Positions 27,083 to 48,166 of a stretch of 64,000 nucleotides of DNA are shown one piece after another; the first letter of the stretch is position 1, and each line of letters opens with the position of its first letter. The notes beneath the pieces were generated by a model, which made no database searches, was not told the DNA's origin, and saw only the letters and a program-made list of their open reading frames with translations. This DNA comes from Ideonella dechloratans (GTDB lineage: Bacteria; Pseudomonadota; Gammaproteobacteria; Burkholderiales; Burkholderiaceae_C): NCBI RefSeq assembly GCF_021049305.1, contig NZ_CP088081.1:558001-622000 (forward strand), written 5' to 3'. Position numbers and translations under genes: made by a program.

Positions 27083-27095
27083 GCTCTTTAACAAG
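27083..27095 (+). promoter_or_regulatory. boxA antitermination signal (16S leader, operon 1)
   Basis: GCTCTTTAACAAG matches the Nus-factor boxA consensus (TGCTCTTTAACA). Repeated at 32676 and 38269. The identical part of the operons begins at this site. Confidence 0.85.
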
Positions 27096-27097
27096 TA

Positions 27098-28800
<1,703 letters not shown>

Positions 28801-28913
28801 GAAAACACAGCAGTGGTTAATTGGTGAAACGTGTGAGCCTGGTGAGCGTCAAGATGGCCTCGAACGCCGGGTTGACGCGGATGACCAGGCGAAGCACGAC
28901 CTGCGAGATGCGT

Positions 28914-28990
28914 GGGTCTGTAGCTCAGTCGGTTAGAGCACCGTCTTGATAAGGCGGGGGTCGTTGGTTCGAATCCAACCAGACCCACCA
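28914..28990 (+). tRNA. tRNA-Ile (GAT), operon 1
   Basis: 77 nt with encoded CCA. Anticodon GAT at 28948-28950 in CTTGATAAG; T-loop GGTTCGAATCC. Standard spacer tRNA. Confidence 0.98.
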
Positions 28991-29017
28991 AGAGTTCTCG
29001 AGAGAAATCGAGGGAAT

Positions 29018-29093
29018 GGGGGATTAGCTCAGCTGGGAGAGCACCTGCTTTGCAAGCAGGGGGTCGTCGGTTCGATCCCGTCATCCTCCACCA
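29018..29093 (+). tRNA. tRNA-Ala (TGC), operon 1
   Basis: 76 nt with encoded CCA. Anticodon TGC at 29051-29053 in CTTTGCAAG; GGTTCGATCCC T-arm. Standard spacer tRNA. Confidence 0.98.
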
Positions 29094-29178
29094 ATTGATA
29101 CGCTGTTGAATGGAATGCAAACCTAAGGCATGGTGTTTTAGCCGTGGTGCTTTAGGTTTGTCTTCGTTCAGAAGGCTG

Positions 29179-29193
29179 TGTTCTTTAACAATT
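29179..29193 (+). promoter_or_regulatory. boxA in the 16S-23S spacer, operon 1
   Basis: TGTTCTTTAACAATT, boxA-like, about 220 nt before 23S. Present also at 34772 and 40389. Confidence 0.8.
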
Positions 29194-29411
29194 CAAAGAG
29201 TCGAATCAGCGTTGTCGACGGAAAGTTGGTCAGGGGTAAAGGCCTGGTCAGCACCGTGCCGTCGGCAACATATGATTGCGTCACCAGACTTCAACTCGAA
29301 TATGAGTTGTAGAACGGCATAACGCGAATACTCACAAGCTGGTCGTCCTAGCGTGGGCGATCAGTACCAGTCCTTGATCGACGTTCTTAGCATTGGACGT
29401 CAAAGTTATAG

Positions 29412-32285
<2,874 letters not shown>

Positions 32286-32435
32286 ATAACTTTGATGTAA
32301 AATGCATCAAAGAACTGGGTGAGAATTCAAGTTAGACCGTTCAAGTCGGTTGACGCAATCATCTGATTCACAAGACTCTTTGAATTGGCTTGGCCGCCCA
32401 GCACTTCCCAGTGCAGCGACCAGGCAACAAGTTAA

Positions 32436-32550
32436 GCCTGATGACCATAGCGAGGTGGTCCCACTCCTTCCCATCCCGAACAGGACAGTGAAACGCCTCT
32501 GCGCCGATGATAGTGCGGATTCCCGTGTGAAAGTAGGACATCGTCAGGCT
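32436..32550 (+). rRNA. rrf: 5S ribosomal RNA, operon 1
   Basis: About 115 nt: GCCTGATGACCATAGCGAGG to GTCAGGCT, with the two ends paired. Contains the conserved CCCATCCCGAAC and GATAGTGCGG. Confidence 0.97.
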
Positions 32551-32563
32551 AATATCCGAGTGA

Positions 32564-32589
32564 AACGCCAGGCTTTGCCTGGCGTTTTT
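32564..32589 (+). terminator. Rho-independent terminator after 5S, operon 1
   Basis: AACGCCAGGC-TTT-GCCTGGCGTT followed by TTT. A strong stem with a T tract. An identical copy follows operon 2 at 38157-38182. Confidence 0.93.
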
Positions 32590-32820
32590 CTTCCCTTAAG
32601 GATGAGATCGTGCTATGATCCCATCCTTCAGTGAAGAACTGATCGATCAGCGGATCGAACCGGTTGCAAGACCGAGCTCTTTAACAAGTAACAGCCGATA
32701 AGCGTGGGCGTTTGAAGGCGAGTGCCAAGAGTCCTTAGGACTCGAGGTCGAAAGACTTTAAACGCTCATGGAAACTGAAGTGAAGTTCACTTCAATTCCT
32801 GATTGAGCAAATTCAAGATC
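32590..32820 (+). promoter_or_regulatory. Spacer between operons 1 and 2: candidate promoter and leader
   Basis: 231 bp with no gene. A TATGAT box (32614-32619) has only a weak -35 (TTCCCT, 32591-32596, 17 bp). Past it, TGATCGATCA and then boxA (32676) lead into 16S. It lacks both operon 1 promoter candidates, so operon 2 either uses this weaker promoter or an extended -10-like/activated one. Confidence 0.5.
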
Positions 32821-34349
<1,529 letters not shown>

Positions 34350-34506
34350 CTGGAAAAAGCACTCAAGTTCAAGCGCTCACACTTATCGGCTGTGAAAACA
34401 CAGCAGTGGTTAATTGGTGAAACGTGTGAGCCTGGTGAGCGTCAAGATGGCCTCGAACGCCGGGTTGACGCGGATGACCAGGCGAAGCACGACCTGCGAG
34501 ATGCGT

Positions 34507-34583
34507 GGGTCTGTAGCTCAGTCGGTTAGAGCACCGTCTTGATAAGGCGGGGGTCGTTGGTTCGAATCCAACCAGACCCACCA
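34507..34583 (+). tRNA. tRNA-Ile (GAT), operon 2
   Basis: Copy of the tRNA at 28914. Confidence 0.98.
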
Positions 34584-34610
34584 AGAGTTCTCGAGAGAAA
34601 TCGAGGGAAT

Positions 34611-34686
34611 GGGGGATTAGCTCAGCTGGGAGAGCACCTGCTTTGCAAGCAGGGGGTCGTCGGTTCGATCCCGTCATCCTCCACCA
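34611..34686 (+). tRNA. tRNA-Ala (TGC), operon 2
   Basis: Copy of the tRNA at 29018. Confidence 0.98.
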
Positions 34687-34771
34687 ATTGATACGCTGTT
34701 GAATGGAATGCAAACCTAAGGCATGGTGTTTTAGCCGTGGTGCTTTAGGTTTGTCTTCGTTCAGAAGGCTG

Positions 34772-34786
34772 TGTTCTTTAACAATT
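34772..34786 (+). promoter_or_regulatory. boxA in the 16S-23S spacer, operon 2
   Basis: TGTTCTTTAACAATT, as in operon 1. Confidence 0.8.
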
Positions 34787-35004
34787 CAAAGAGTCGAATC
34801 AGCGTTGTCGACGGAAAGTTGGTCAGGGGTAAAGGCCTGGTCAGCACCGTGCCGTCGGCAACATATGATTGCGTCACCAGACTTCAACTCGAATATGAGT
34901 TGTAGAACGGCATAACGCGAATACTCACAAGCTGGTCGTCCTAGCGTGGGCGATCAGTACCAGTCCTTGATCGACGTTCTTAGCATTGGACGTCAAAGTT
35001 ATAG

Positions 35005-37878
<2,874 letters not shown>

Positions 37879-38028
37879 ATAACTTTGATGTAAAATGCAT
37901 CAAAGAACTGGGTGAGAATTCAAGTTAGACCGTTCAAGTCGGTTGACGCAATCATCTGATTCACAAGACTCTTTGAATTGGCTTGGCCGCCCAGCACTTC
38001 CCAGTGCAGCGACCAGGCAACAAGTTAA

Positions 38029-38143
38029 GCCTGATGACCATAGCGAGGTGGTCCCACTCCTTCCCATCCCGAACAGGACAGTGAAACGCCTCTGCGCCGA
38101 TGATAGTGCGGATTCCCGTGTGAAAGTAGGACATCGTCAGGCT
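38029..38143 (+). rRNA. rrf: 5S ribosomal RNA, operon 2
   Basis: Copy of the 5S gene at 32436. Confidence 0.97.
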
Positions 38144-38156
38144 AATATCCGAGTGA

Positions 38157-38182
38157 AACGCCAGGCTTTGCCTGGCGTTTTT
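38157..38182 (+). terminator. Rho-independent terminator after 5S, operon 2
   Basis: Same stem-loop and T tract as at 32564-32589. Confidence 0.93.
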
Positions 38183-38413
38183 CTTCCCTTAAGGATGAGA
38201 TCGTGCTATGATCCCATCCTTCAGTGAAGAACTGATCGATCAGCGGATCGAACCGGTTGCAAGACCGAGCTCTTTAACAAGTAACAGCCGATAAGCGTGG
38301 GCGTTTGAAGGCGAGTGCCAAGAGTCCTTAGGACTCGAGGTCGAAAGACTTTAAACGCTCATGGAAACTGAAGTGAAGTTCACTTCAATTCCTGATTGAG
38401 CAAATTCAAGATC
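38183..38413 (+). promoter_or_regulatory. Spacer between operons 2 and 3: candidate promoter and leader
   Basis: Same sequence as 32590-32820, including the TATGAT box (38207-38212) and boxA (38269). Confidence 0.5.
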
Positions 38414-39942
<1,529 letters not shown>

Positions 39943-40105
39943 CTGGAAAAAGCACTCAAGTTCAAGCGCTCACACTTATCGGCTGTGAAAACACAGTAGT
40001 GGTTAATTGGTGAAACGTGCGAGCCTGGAGAAAGCGTCAAGTTGGCGTCCGACTGCCAGGCGACGCGGATGACGCCAGGCGCTGCGCGGCTCCAAAGAGA
40101 TGCGT

Positions 40106-40182
40106 GGGTCTGTAGCTCAGTCGGTTAGAGCACCGTCTTGATAAGGCGGGGGTCGTTGGTTCGAATCCAACCAGACCCACCA
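40106..40182 (+). tRNA. tRNA-Ile (GAT), operon 3
   Basis: Same tRNA sequence as in operons 1 and 2, within a spacer whose flanking sequence differs. Confidence 0.98.
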
Positions 40183-40209
40183 AGCGTTCTTGAGAGTGAT
40201 CGAGAGAAT

Positions 40210-40285
40210 GGGGGATTAGCTCAGCTGGGAGAGCACCTGCTTTGCAAGCAGGGGGTCGTCGGTTCGATCCCGTCATCCTCCACCA
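40210..40285 (+). tRNA. tRNA-Ala (TGC), operon 3
   Basis: Same tRNA sequence as in operons 1 and 2, within the divergent spacer. Confidence 0.98.
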
Positions 40286-40388
40286 AGATCCTGTCACTGG
40301 GTGGTGATCATCAAGGATATCCACGCTGCGAGAAGCGAGCACAAACCTAAGGCATTGAGCTTTAGGTTTGTCTTCGTTGAGAAGGCTG

Positions 40389-40403
40389 TGTTCTTTAACA
40401 ATT
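40389..40403 (+). promoter_or_regulatory. boxA in the 16S-23S spacer, operon 3
   Basis: TGTTCTTTAACAATT. Sequence returns to match operons 1 and 2 just upstream of this site, except for two small changes near 40557-40567. Confidence 0.8.
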
Positions 40404-40621
40404 CAAAGAGTCGAATCAGCGTTGTCGACGGAAAGTTGGTCAGGGGTAAAGGCCTGGTCAGCACCGTGCCGTCGGCAACATATGATTGCGTCACCAGACT
40501 TCAACTCGAATATGAGTTGTAGAACGGCATAACGCGAATACTCACAAGCTGGTCGTTCTAGCGTGGACGATCAGTACCAGTCCTTGATCGACGTTCTTAG
40601 CATTGGACGTCAAAGTTATAG

Positions 40622-43495
<2,874 letters not shown>

Positions 43496-43645
43496 ATAAC
43501 TTTGATGTAAAATGCATCAAAGAACTGGGTGAGAATTCAAGTTAGACCGTTCAAGTCGGTTGACGCAATCATCTGATTCACAAGACTCTTTGAATTGGCT
43601 TGGCCGCCCAGCACTTCCCAGTGCAGCGACCAGGCAACAAGTTAA

Positions 43646-43760
43646 GCCTGATGACCATAGCGAGGTGGTCCCACTCCTTCCCATCCCGAACAGGACAGTG
43701 AAACGCCTCTGCGCCGATGATAGTGCGGATTCCCGTGTGAAAGTAGGACATCGTCAGGCT
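43646..43760 (+). rRNA. rrf: 5S ribosomal RNA, operon 3
   Basis: Copy of the 5S gene; the sequence diverges from operons 1 and 2 right after it (after AATATCCG). Confidence 0.97.
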
Positions 43761-43769
43761 AATATCCGG

Positions 43770-43801
43770 AACCCCGATTGCGCAAGCGGTCGGGGTTTTT
43801 T
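43770..43801 (+). terminator. Rho-independent terminator ending the rRNA array
   Basis: AACCCCGA...TCGGGG TTTTTTT with a GC-rich inner stem (GC / GC around the loop). A different terminator from those after operons 1 and 2. Confidence 0.92.
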
Positions 43802-43833
43802 CTTGCCTGAAATATTTCGTCCCAGTATCGGTT

Positions 43834-45114
43834 CTAGTCTGCCGTGAGGCAGCGCAAGGCCTCTACGACTGCCGCATTCGGTTGGCCTGGCACAGAGTAG
43901 CCCGATGACATCGGTGCTGCACATGCGATGTTGCTCCGCGCCGCGATCCAGGCGGCTTGGCGCGCGGGGCTGGCACGCTGAATCGGGCGGGGCATCGCCC
44001 AGCCCATGCCCATCCGCTGGATGGCCGCCGCGTTCTCGAACTGGTCGTAAGCCCGGGGCATCAGGATCTGAGGAACACCGGCCGTGAGACCTTGGGCGCA
44101 ACTGCCGATGCCGCCGTGGTGGACAAAGGCGTGGGCCCGGCGCAGCAGAGGGGGCAGGGCCTGCAGGGGCAACCTGGTGATCTGGCTCTGGCTGTCGCAG
44201 GTGGGCCTGTCGCGCCCCGGTTCCAGCATGACGCAGGGTTTGCCGGAGTGGGCGATCAATTCCCGCGCCAAACAAAGCGCTTGGTCGACGCCGTGGGTGC
44301 CCGCGCTCCCACCGAAGAGCACCCAGGGGTGTGCCTCGCTCGCCTTCGGCGATGCACCCGCATCCGGCGAAGCCCATTCGAAGTTGGGAAAGCCCACCTG
44401 GTGCAGTCTCTCCAGCCAGGGCGGTGCAGAGAGGGCACCATGGAGCCGCCGAGGCAAAGCGGCAAAGGCGGCGTCGTAAAGGGCCAGACCTCCGTCCGGG
44501 GAGTGGATCCAGTCGCCAAAGACACTGCCCTCCAAAGGTTGGGCGCCTACTTGGGTGGCCAGGGCGGAGAGTGGGCCGCGGGCCATGGGTTCCAGCTTCC
44601 AACGGTCAAGGGCCTGCCAGGCGGTTCTTCGCCAGCGCAGCGGCACCCAAGTCGGCACCCGCCAGGGCCCCAGGAACATCGGGTCGTCGAGCGTGCGCAG
44701 TGCGGCAGGGGCCAGGTAGCCCGTCCACAGCCGGATCGGCAAGGTGTCACGCGCCAAGCGTGCCCCAACAGCCAAGGGAGAGGCCAAGACCCGCAGAGGT
44801 TGGCCCGGCGGCAGGCCCTGGGACAGGCGGCGCAGTGCTTCCCAGGTGGGCTGCGCGGCAGGCAGGCACAGGTGACGCCAGAGCACCCCCAGCCCATCCA
44901 CCGGATGCCAGAGCTTGGGATGAGACAAGGTGCGCTCATGCGCCTGGGCGTCGGCCACCGGGATGAACTGGAGCCCGGCGCGAACGGCGTCCCTGCCATG
45001 GGGGGCCTGGCTCAACAGGAAGACCTCGTGCCCCTGTTCGTGCAGGGCCCGGCCGATGGCCAGAAAGGGGTAGAGATCGCCGGTGCTGCCCAGCGTGACC
45101 AGGGCGAACCTCAT
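43834..45114 (-). CDS. GT1-type (UGT/MurG-like) glycosyltransferase
   Basis: 426 residues from ATG 45114, which overlaps the upstream stop as ATGA. Starts MRFALVTLGSTGDLYPFLAIGRAL, the typical GT-B N-terminus of sterol/macrolide/flavonoid-type glycosyltransferases. The C-terminal nucleotide-sugar site has VLFGGSAGTHG and FVHHGGIGSCAQGLTAGVPQILMPRAYDQFENA. It probably moves a hexose or deoxyhexose from a nucleotide sugar to a lipid or other hydrophobic acceptor at the membrane or in the cytosol. It is the last gene of a minus-strand operon with a P450 and hydrolases, which suggests a glycosylated product. Acceptor and sugar are unknown. Confidence 0.9.
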   Translation of the reverse strand: MRFALVTLGSTGDLYPFLAIGRALHEQGHEVFLLSQAPHGRDAVRAGLQFIPVADAQAHERTLSHPKLWHPVDGLGVLWRHLCLPAAQPTWEALRRLSQGLPPGQPLRVLASPLAVGARLARDTLPIRLWTGYLAPAALRTLDDPMFLGPWRVPTWVPLRWRRTAWQALDRWKLEPMARGPLSALATQVGAQPLEGSVFGDWIHSPDGGLALYDAAFAALPRRLHGALSAPPWLERLHQVGFPNFEWASPDAGASPKASEAHPWVLFGGSAGTHGVDQALCLARELIAHSGKPCVMLEPGRDRPTCDSQSQITRLPLQALPPLLRRAHAFVHHGGIGSCAQGLTAGVPQILMPRAYDQFENAAAIQRMGMGWAMPRPIQRASPARQAAWIAARSNIACAAPMSSGYSVPGQPNAAVVEALRCLTAD

Positions 45115-46394
45115 CGCCGCGGACTGCCGAAGCGCTGTAGACCCCGGTAGTCCGTCACCCCCGGCAGTGCCGCCGTGGCGGCCGCCAGGCAGCGTGGCCC
45201 GGCGACCCAGTTCAGCACATCGCACGGCCCCGGCAGCTCGGTGGCCTGGAGGTACTGGAAGTGACATGCCATCTTGTTCCGCTTGAGCGCGCGATAGCTC
45301 TGGGGGCTGAAGCACTGGACCCAGCGCGGATTGAGGCACTTGGGGGTGCCGGGGGCGGGTGTCGGCGGCGCGGGCTGCCCATCCAGGCAGACCAGGGTGG
45401 GGTCGCTGAGCGCAAAGCAGCAACCGTCCACGGGCGAACTGACGTCCACCCAGGTGAGTGTCTCGCAGGCACGCAACAGGGCCAGTTCTCGGCGAAAGCC
45501 ATGGGCTTCGGGTTGGAAGCTGAGCACCGGCGTGCACTGACCCAGGGTCAGCAAGGACAGGACCGGGCGGGTCTGCGCGGGATGCCCTTGCCACTGGGCC
45601 AGGGCGCGGGCCACCACGCTCACCGCCAGCATGCAGCCAGAGCTGTGCCCCACCACCAACACCTCATCCACGCGCTGCGTCCCCTCCTGCCCCGCCAGGG
45701 CGGCCAGGGTGGCTGCATGCTGGTCGATGCGGGCCTCGAGCTCGGGGGTCTGCCCCCGGGCCTGCCGCAGGATGTAGCGCGCGCTGCGCATCAGCCAGTC
45801 CATCTGCACCCGCGACTGCAACCACGTGAAGGCGCTGGTCAACACAAGCCATCCGATCAGCCCACCGAGCAATGCCAGGCCTGCCGCGCCCCAGCCCCAG
45901 GAGAGGGCGCGGGTCAGCGCGACCCAACCGCTCCCCCAGACCAGGCCGAGCAGGCCCAAGGCGAGCAGGCTGAACGCCGGCAGCGTCAGCGCCAGAAAGG
46001 CCGGCCAGCTGGTCTGGAGGATGCGCCACAAGGAGCCGTTGCCCACCATGCGTGCCGTGGCGCTCAGGGTGAGCGCGACCAGCCGCCAGCGGCTGCGTGG
46101 CCACTGCGCGCGCACCAGATCGTCCCAGCGCAGAAAGTGGTACTGCGTCTCGCCCTGCCCGCCATGGCCGTCCGGCCAGCGCAAGGTCCAGCTGCTGGTG
46201 TGCGGGGCCTCCCCCCGACGCCGCGGCCCCACCGTCACCCCGGCGTCCGGGCGGGCAGCGGCTCCCGCCTCCACCATCGCGTGATAACGGGCCGGCCCCT
46301 GGGGATCGAATCCACCCAGGTAAAGCACCACGCGCCGGCGGACCGGGCGTTCGGTCGGGTCGTCACCGGTCGCAGGCGGGTTCATGCCGGCCAC
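45111..46394 (-). CDS. Membrane-anchored alpha/beta-hydrolase-like protein, paralogue B
   Basis: Up to 427 residues from GTG 46394; ATG 46385 is the alternative. Begins VVLYLGGFDPQGPARYHAM, has two adjacent membrane helices in the middle (FLALTLPAFSLLALGLLGL; AAGLALLGGLIGWLVLTSAF), then VLVVGHSSGCML, a nucleophile elbow (G-H-S-x-G). The C-terminal part has LLTLGQCTPVLSFQPEA and SYRALKRNKMACHFQYLQA. All these motifs recur in the same order in the protein at 48163-49326, so the two are paralogues. I do not know a characterised member. An esterase or acyltransferase role on a membrane lipid is inferred from the fold. It overlaps the GT gene by 4 bp. Confidence 0.7.
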   Translation of the reverse strand: MAGMNPPATGDDPTERPVRRRVVLYLGGFDPQGPARYHAMVEAGAAARPDAGVTVGPRRRGEAPHTSSWTLRWPDGHGGQGETQYHFLRWDDLVRAQWPRSRWRLVALTLSATARMVGNGSLWRILQTSWPAFLALTLPAFSLLALGLLGLVWGSGWVALTRALSWGWGAAGLALLGGLIGWLVLTSAFTWLQSRVQMDWLMRSARYILRQARGQTPELEARIDQHAATLAALAGQEGTQRVDEVLVVGHSSGCMLAVSVVARALAQWQGHPAQTRPVLSLLTLGQCTPVLSFQPEAHGFRRELALLRACETLTWVDVSSPVDGCCFALSDPTLVCLDGQPAPPTPAPGTPKCLNPRWVQCFSPQSYRALKRNKMACHFQYLQATELPGPCDVLNWVAGPRCLAAATAALPGVTDYRGLQRFGSPRR

Positions 46395-46397
46395 CGG

Positions 46398-46742
46398 TCA
46401 GAAAATCGTCTGCCGGTGCAGGCCCTTGGCCAGCACCAGATCCACCACCGGCTGCTCGCGGCGGTTCGCACGTTCACAGTGGTTCTTCTGAAAACGGTCG
46501 GTGACCCAGATCACCACCCGGGCCCAGCGCCGGTGCCGCATGCGCCAGGCATGCGAGGACACCGACTCCCAGGCATAGCCGTTGAACAGCGTGGCATTGA
46601 CGAAATGGTCCAACGCCCGCACGCCGGCACGTCCGCGCTCGGTGCGCCCCACAAAGCCCACCCAGACCAGCAGCAGATAGCCCGCCACTGCCAGCGGCAC
46701 GATCACCGTCATCAACACGAATCCAGCCAAGCGTTCCTTCAT
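46398..46742 (-). CDS. Small inner-membrane protein in the P450 operon
   Basis: 114 residues with one or two N-terminal membrane helices (LAGFVLMTVIVPLAVAGYLLL) and a basic cytoplasmic tail with YAWESVSSHAWRMRHRRWARV and FQKNHCER. Similar small proteins with W-x-x-x-x-S-S-x-A-W-R and a final HC are, as I recall, found in phages and prophages, where the role is unknown. Here it overlaps the P450 gene by 4 bp and precedes the second hydrolase by 3 bp, so it is part of this operon. No function assigned. Confidence 0.65.
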   Translation of the reverse strand: MKERLAGFVLMTVIVPLAVAGYLLLVWVGFVGRTERGRAGVRALDHFVNATLFNGYAWESVSSHAWRMRHRRWARVVIWVTDRFQKNHCERANRREQPVVDLVLAKGLHRQTIF

Positions 46743-48166
46743 CCTGCCTCGCGCGGGAAGATCTTCAGACGGATGCCATTTTCCGCGCGGATGGTGAGCC
46801 GACCCACCGGTTCAGGGGTTTCGCCGGGCACTGGCTCGACCCGCACATGCCGCGCCACCAGGGCCAGGATCAGGGCCGCCTCCTGCAGCGCGAACGCCGC
46901 GCCGATGCAGATGCGCGGCCCCATGCCGAAAGGCAGGTAGGCCTGGCGCAGCGACTCGCGCGCCGCCGGCTCATCCAGTGGCTCGGCCATCGAGGGCTGG
47001 TCACGGCTGTAGCGGTCCGGGTCGAATTCGTCCGGGCGCGCCCACAGCTCGCGGTGGCGCTGGATCAGCCAGGGCGAGACCACCACCGATCCGCCAGCGG
47101 GTACCGTCTTGTCGCGCATCGGGCAGGCCTGGGCCGACTGCCGCGCCAGAAAGCCCACGGGCGGGAAGAGACGCAGGGTTTCGCGGAACACATCGCGCGC
47201 CAGCGTCAGATCCTTGATCGCGTTGGCGCCCTCGGTGTCCAGGCCCGGCAGCACACGGCAGGCCTCCTCGTGCAGCCGCTCCTGCACCTGCGGATCGTGG
47301 GCCAGCAGGTGCAGGGCCCAGGACAAGGCGCTGGCCGAGGTTTCGTGCCCAGCCAGGAAGAGCATGGCCACTTGGTCCACCAGTTCGTCGAAGCCAAAGC
47401 CTTCGCCGGTGGCTTCGTCGCGCACCCGCAGCAGCGAGGCCAGGATGTCATCTTCGGCCGTCTCATCCGCAGGGCCGCCCGCGCGGGCGGCCTCGTAGCG
47501 CGGACGGATGTAGGCCTCCAGCAGGCTGCGAATCTCGCGGGCGGCGCTGCGGCTGCGACGGATCTGCCACCAGGGCCGCAGCCAGCGCAGGCCAAAGAAG
47601 GCCGGCATCATCAGCCGCGGCGCCAGGGCCTGGTAGCGGGCGAAGGCGGCGAAGATGCGTTGCGCCCCCTCGCTGTCGAGCGACTGGGACAGGATGGTGC
47701 GCAGGATGATGTCGGCGGCGACGTGGGTCATCTCCATCTCCACGTCGTGCACGCCGCCAGGGGGCACCGCATGCAGCCGCTGCACCATCGCGTCGCCCGC
47801 GGCGCGCATGCGCCCCAGCACCTTGCGCACCCGCGCGCCCTCGAAGGAGGGGTTCATCAGCGTGCGCTGCCGCTGCCACACCTCGCCGTTGGTGGTGAAG
47901 ATGCTGTCACCCAGCAGCGGGCGCAGCGCCTCGCCCAGCATCTCGTGCTTGGGAAAGGCGTCGGCGTGGTCCATCACCTGGTGGACCAATGCGGGCTCGT
48001 TGACCATGTACAGGTCCACGCCCGGCAGATGCACCTCGCCCATCTTCATCCGGTAGCTGCGCTCGTACAAGCCGTCCAGCCACGAGCGCCGCTTGCTGAA
48101 GAACATGCGCCACACCGAGGGCCGGCGGGCAGCGGGGCGGGGATAGTGGGGGCAGAAGCGGCTCAT
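46739..48166 (-). CDS. Cytochrome P450
   Basis: 475 residues, no membrane anchor, so probably a soluble bacterial P450 served by ferredoxin/ferredoxin reductase encoded elsewhere. I-helix oxygen-activation motif AGHETS (272-277), K-helix ETLR (329-332), PERF-like region DEFDPDRY, and heme loop FGMGPRICIG with ligand Cys420. The long insert-free layout and I-helix AGHET-S are like the CYP4/CYP102-type fatty-acid-hydroxylase clan, but family cannot be settled by eye. Substrate unknown; hydroxylation of a fatty acyl or terpenoid chain would suit the neighbouring acyl-CoA ligase, GMC oxidase and glycosyltransferase. ATGA overlap with the upstream gene. Confidence 0.95.
   Translation of the reverse strand: MSRFCPHYPRPAARRPSVWRMFFSKRRSWLDGLYERSYRMKMGEVHLPGVDLYMVNEPALVHQVMDHADAFPKHEMLGEALRPLLGDSIFTTNGEVWQRQRTLMNPSFEGARVRKVLGRMRAAGDAMVQRLHAVPPGGVHDVEMEMTHVAADIILRTILSQSLDSEGAQRIFAAFARYQALAPRLMMPAFFGLRWLRPWWQIRRSRSAAREIRSLLEAYIRPRYEAARAGGPADETAEDDILASLLRVRDEATGEGFGFDELVDQVAMLFLAGHETSASALSWALHLLAHDPQVQERLHEEACRVLPGLDTEGANAIKDLTLARDVFRETLRLFPPVGFLARQSAQACPMRDKTVPAGGSVVVSPWLIQRHRELWARPDEFDPDRYSRDQPSMAEPLDEPAARESLRQAYLPFGMGPRICIGAAFALQEAALILALVARHVRVEPVPGETPEPVGRLTIRAENGIRLKIFPREAG

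Noticed and set aside
46398..46742. Prophage remnant
   Set aside because: A single phage-like small protein without other phage genes; it overlaps the P450 gene as an operon member.
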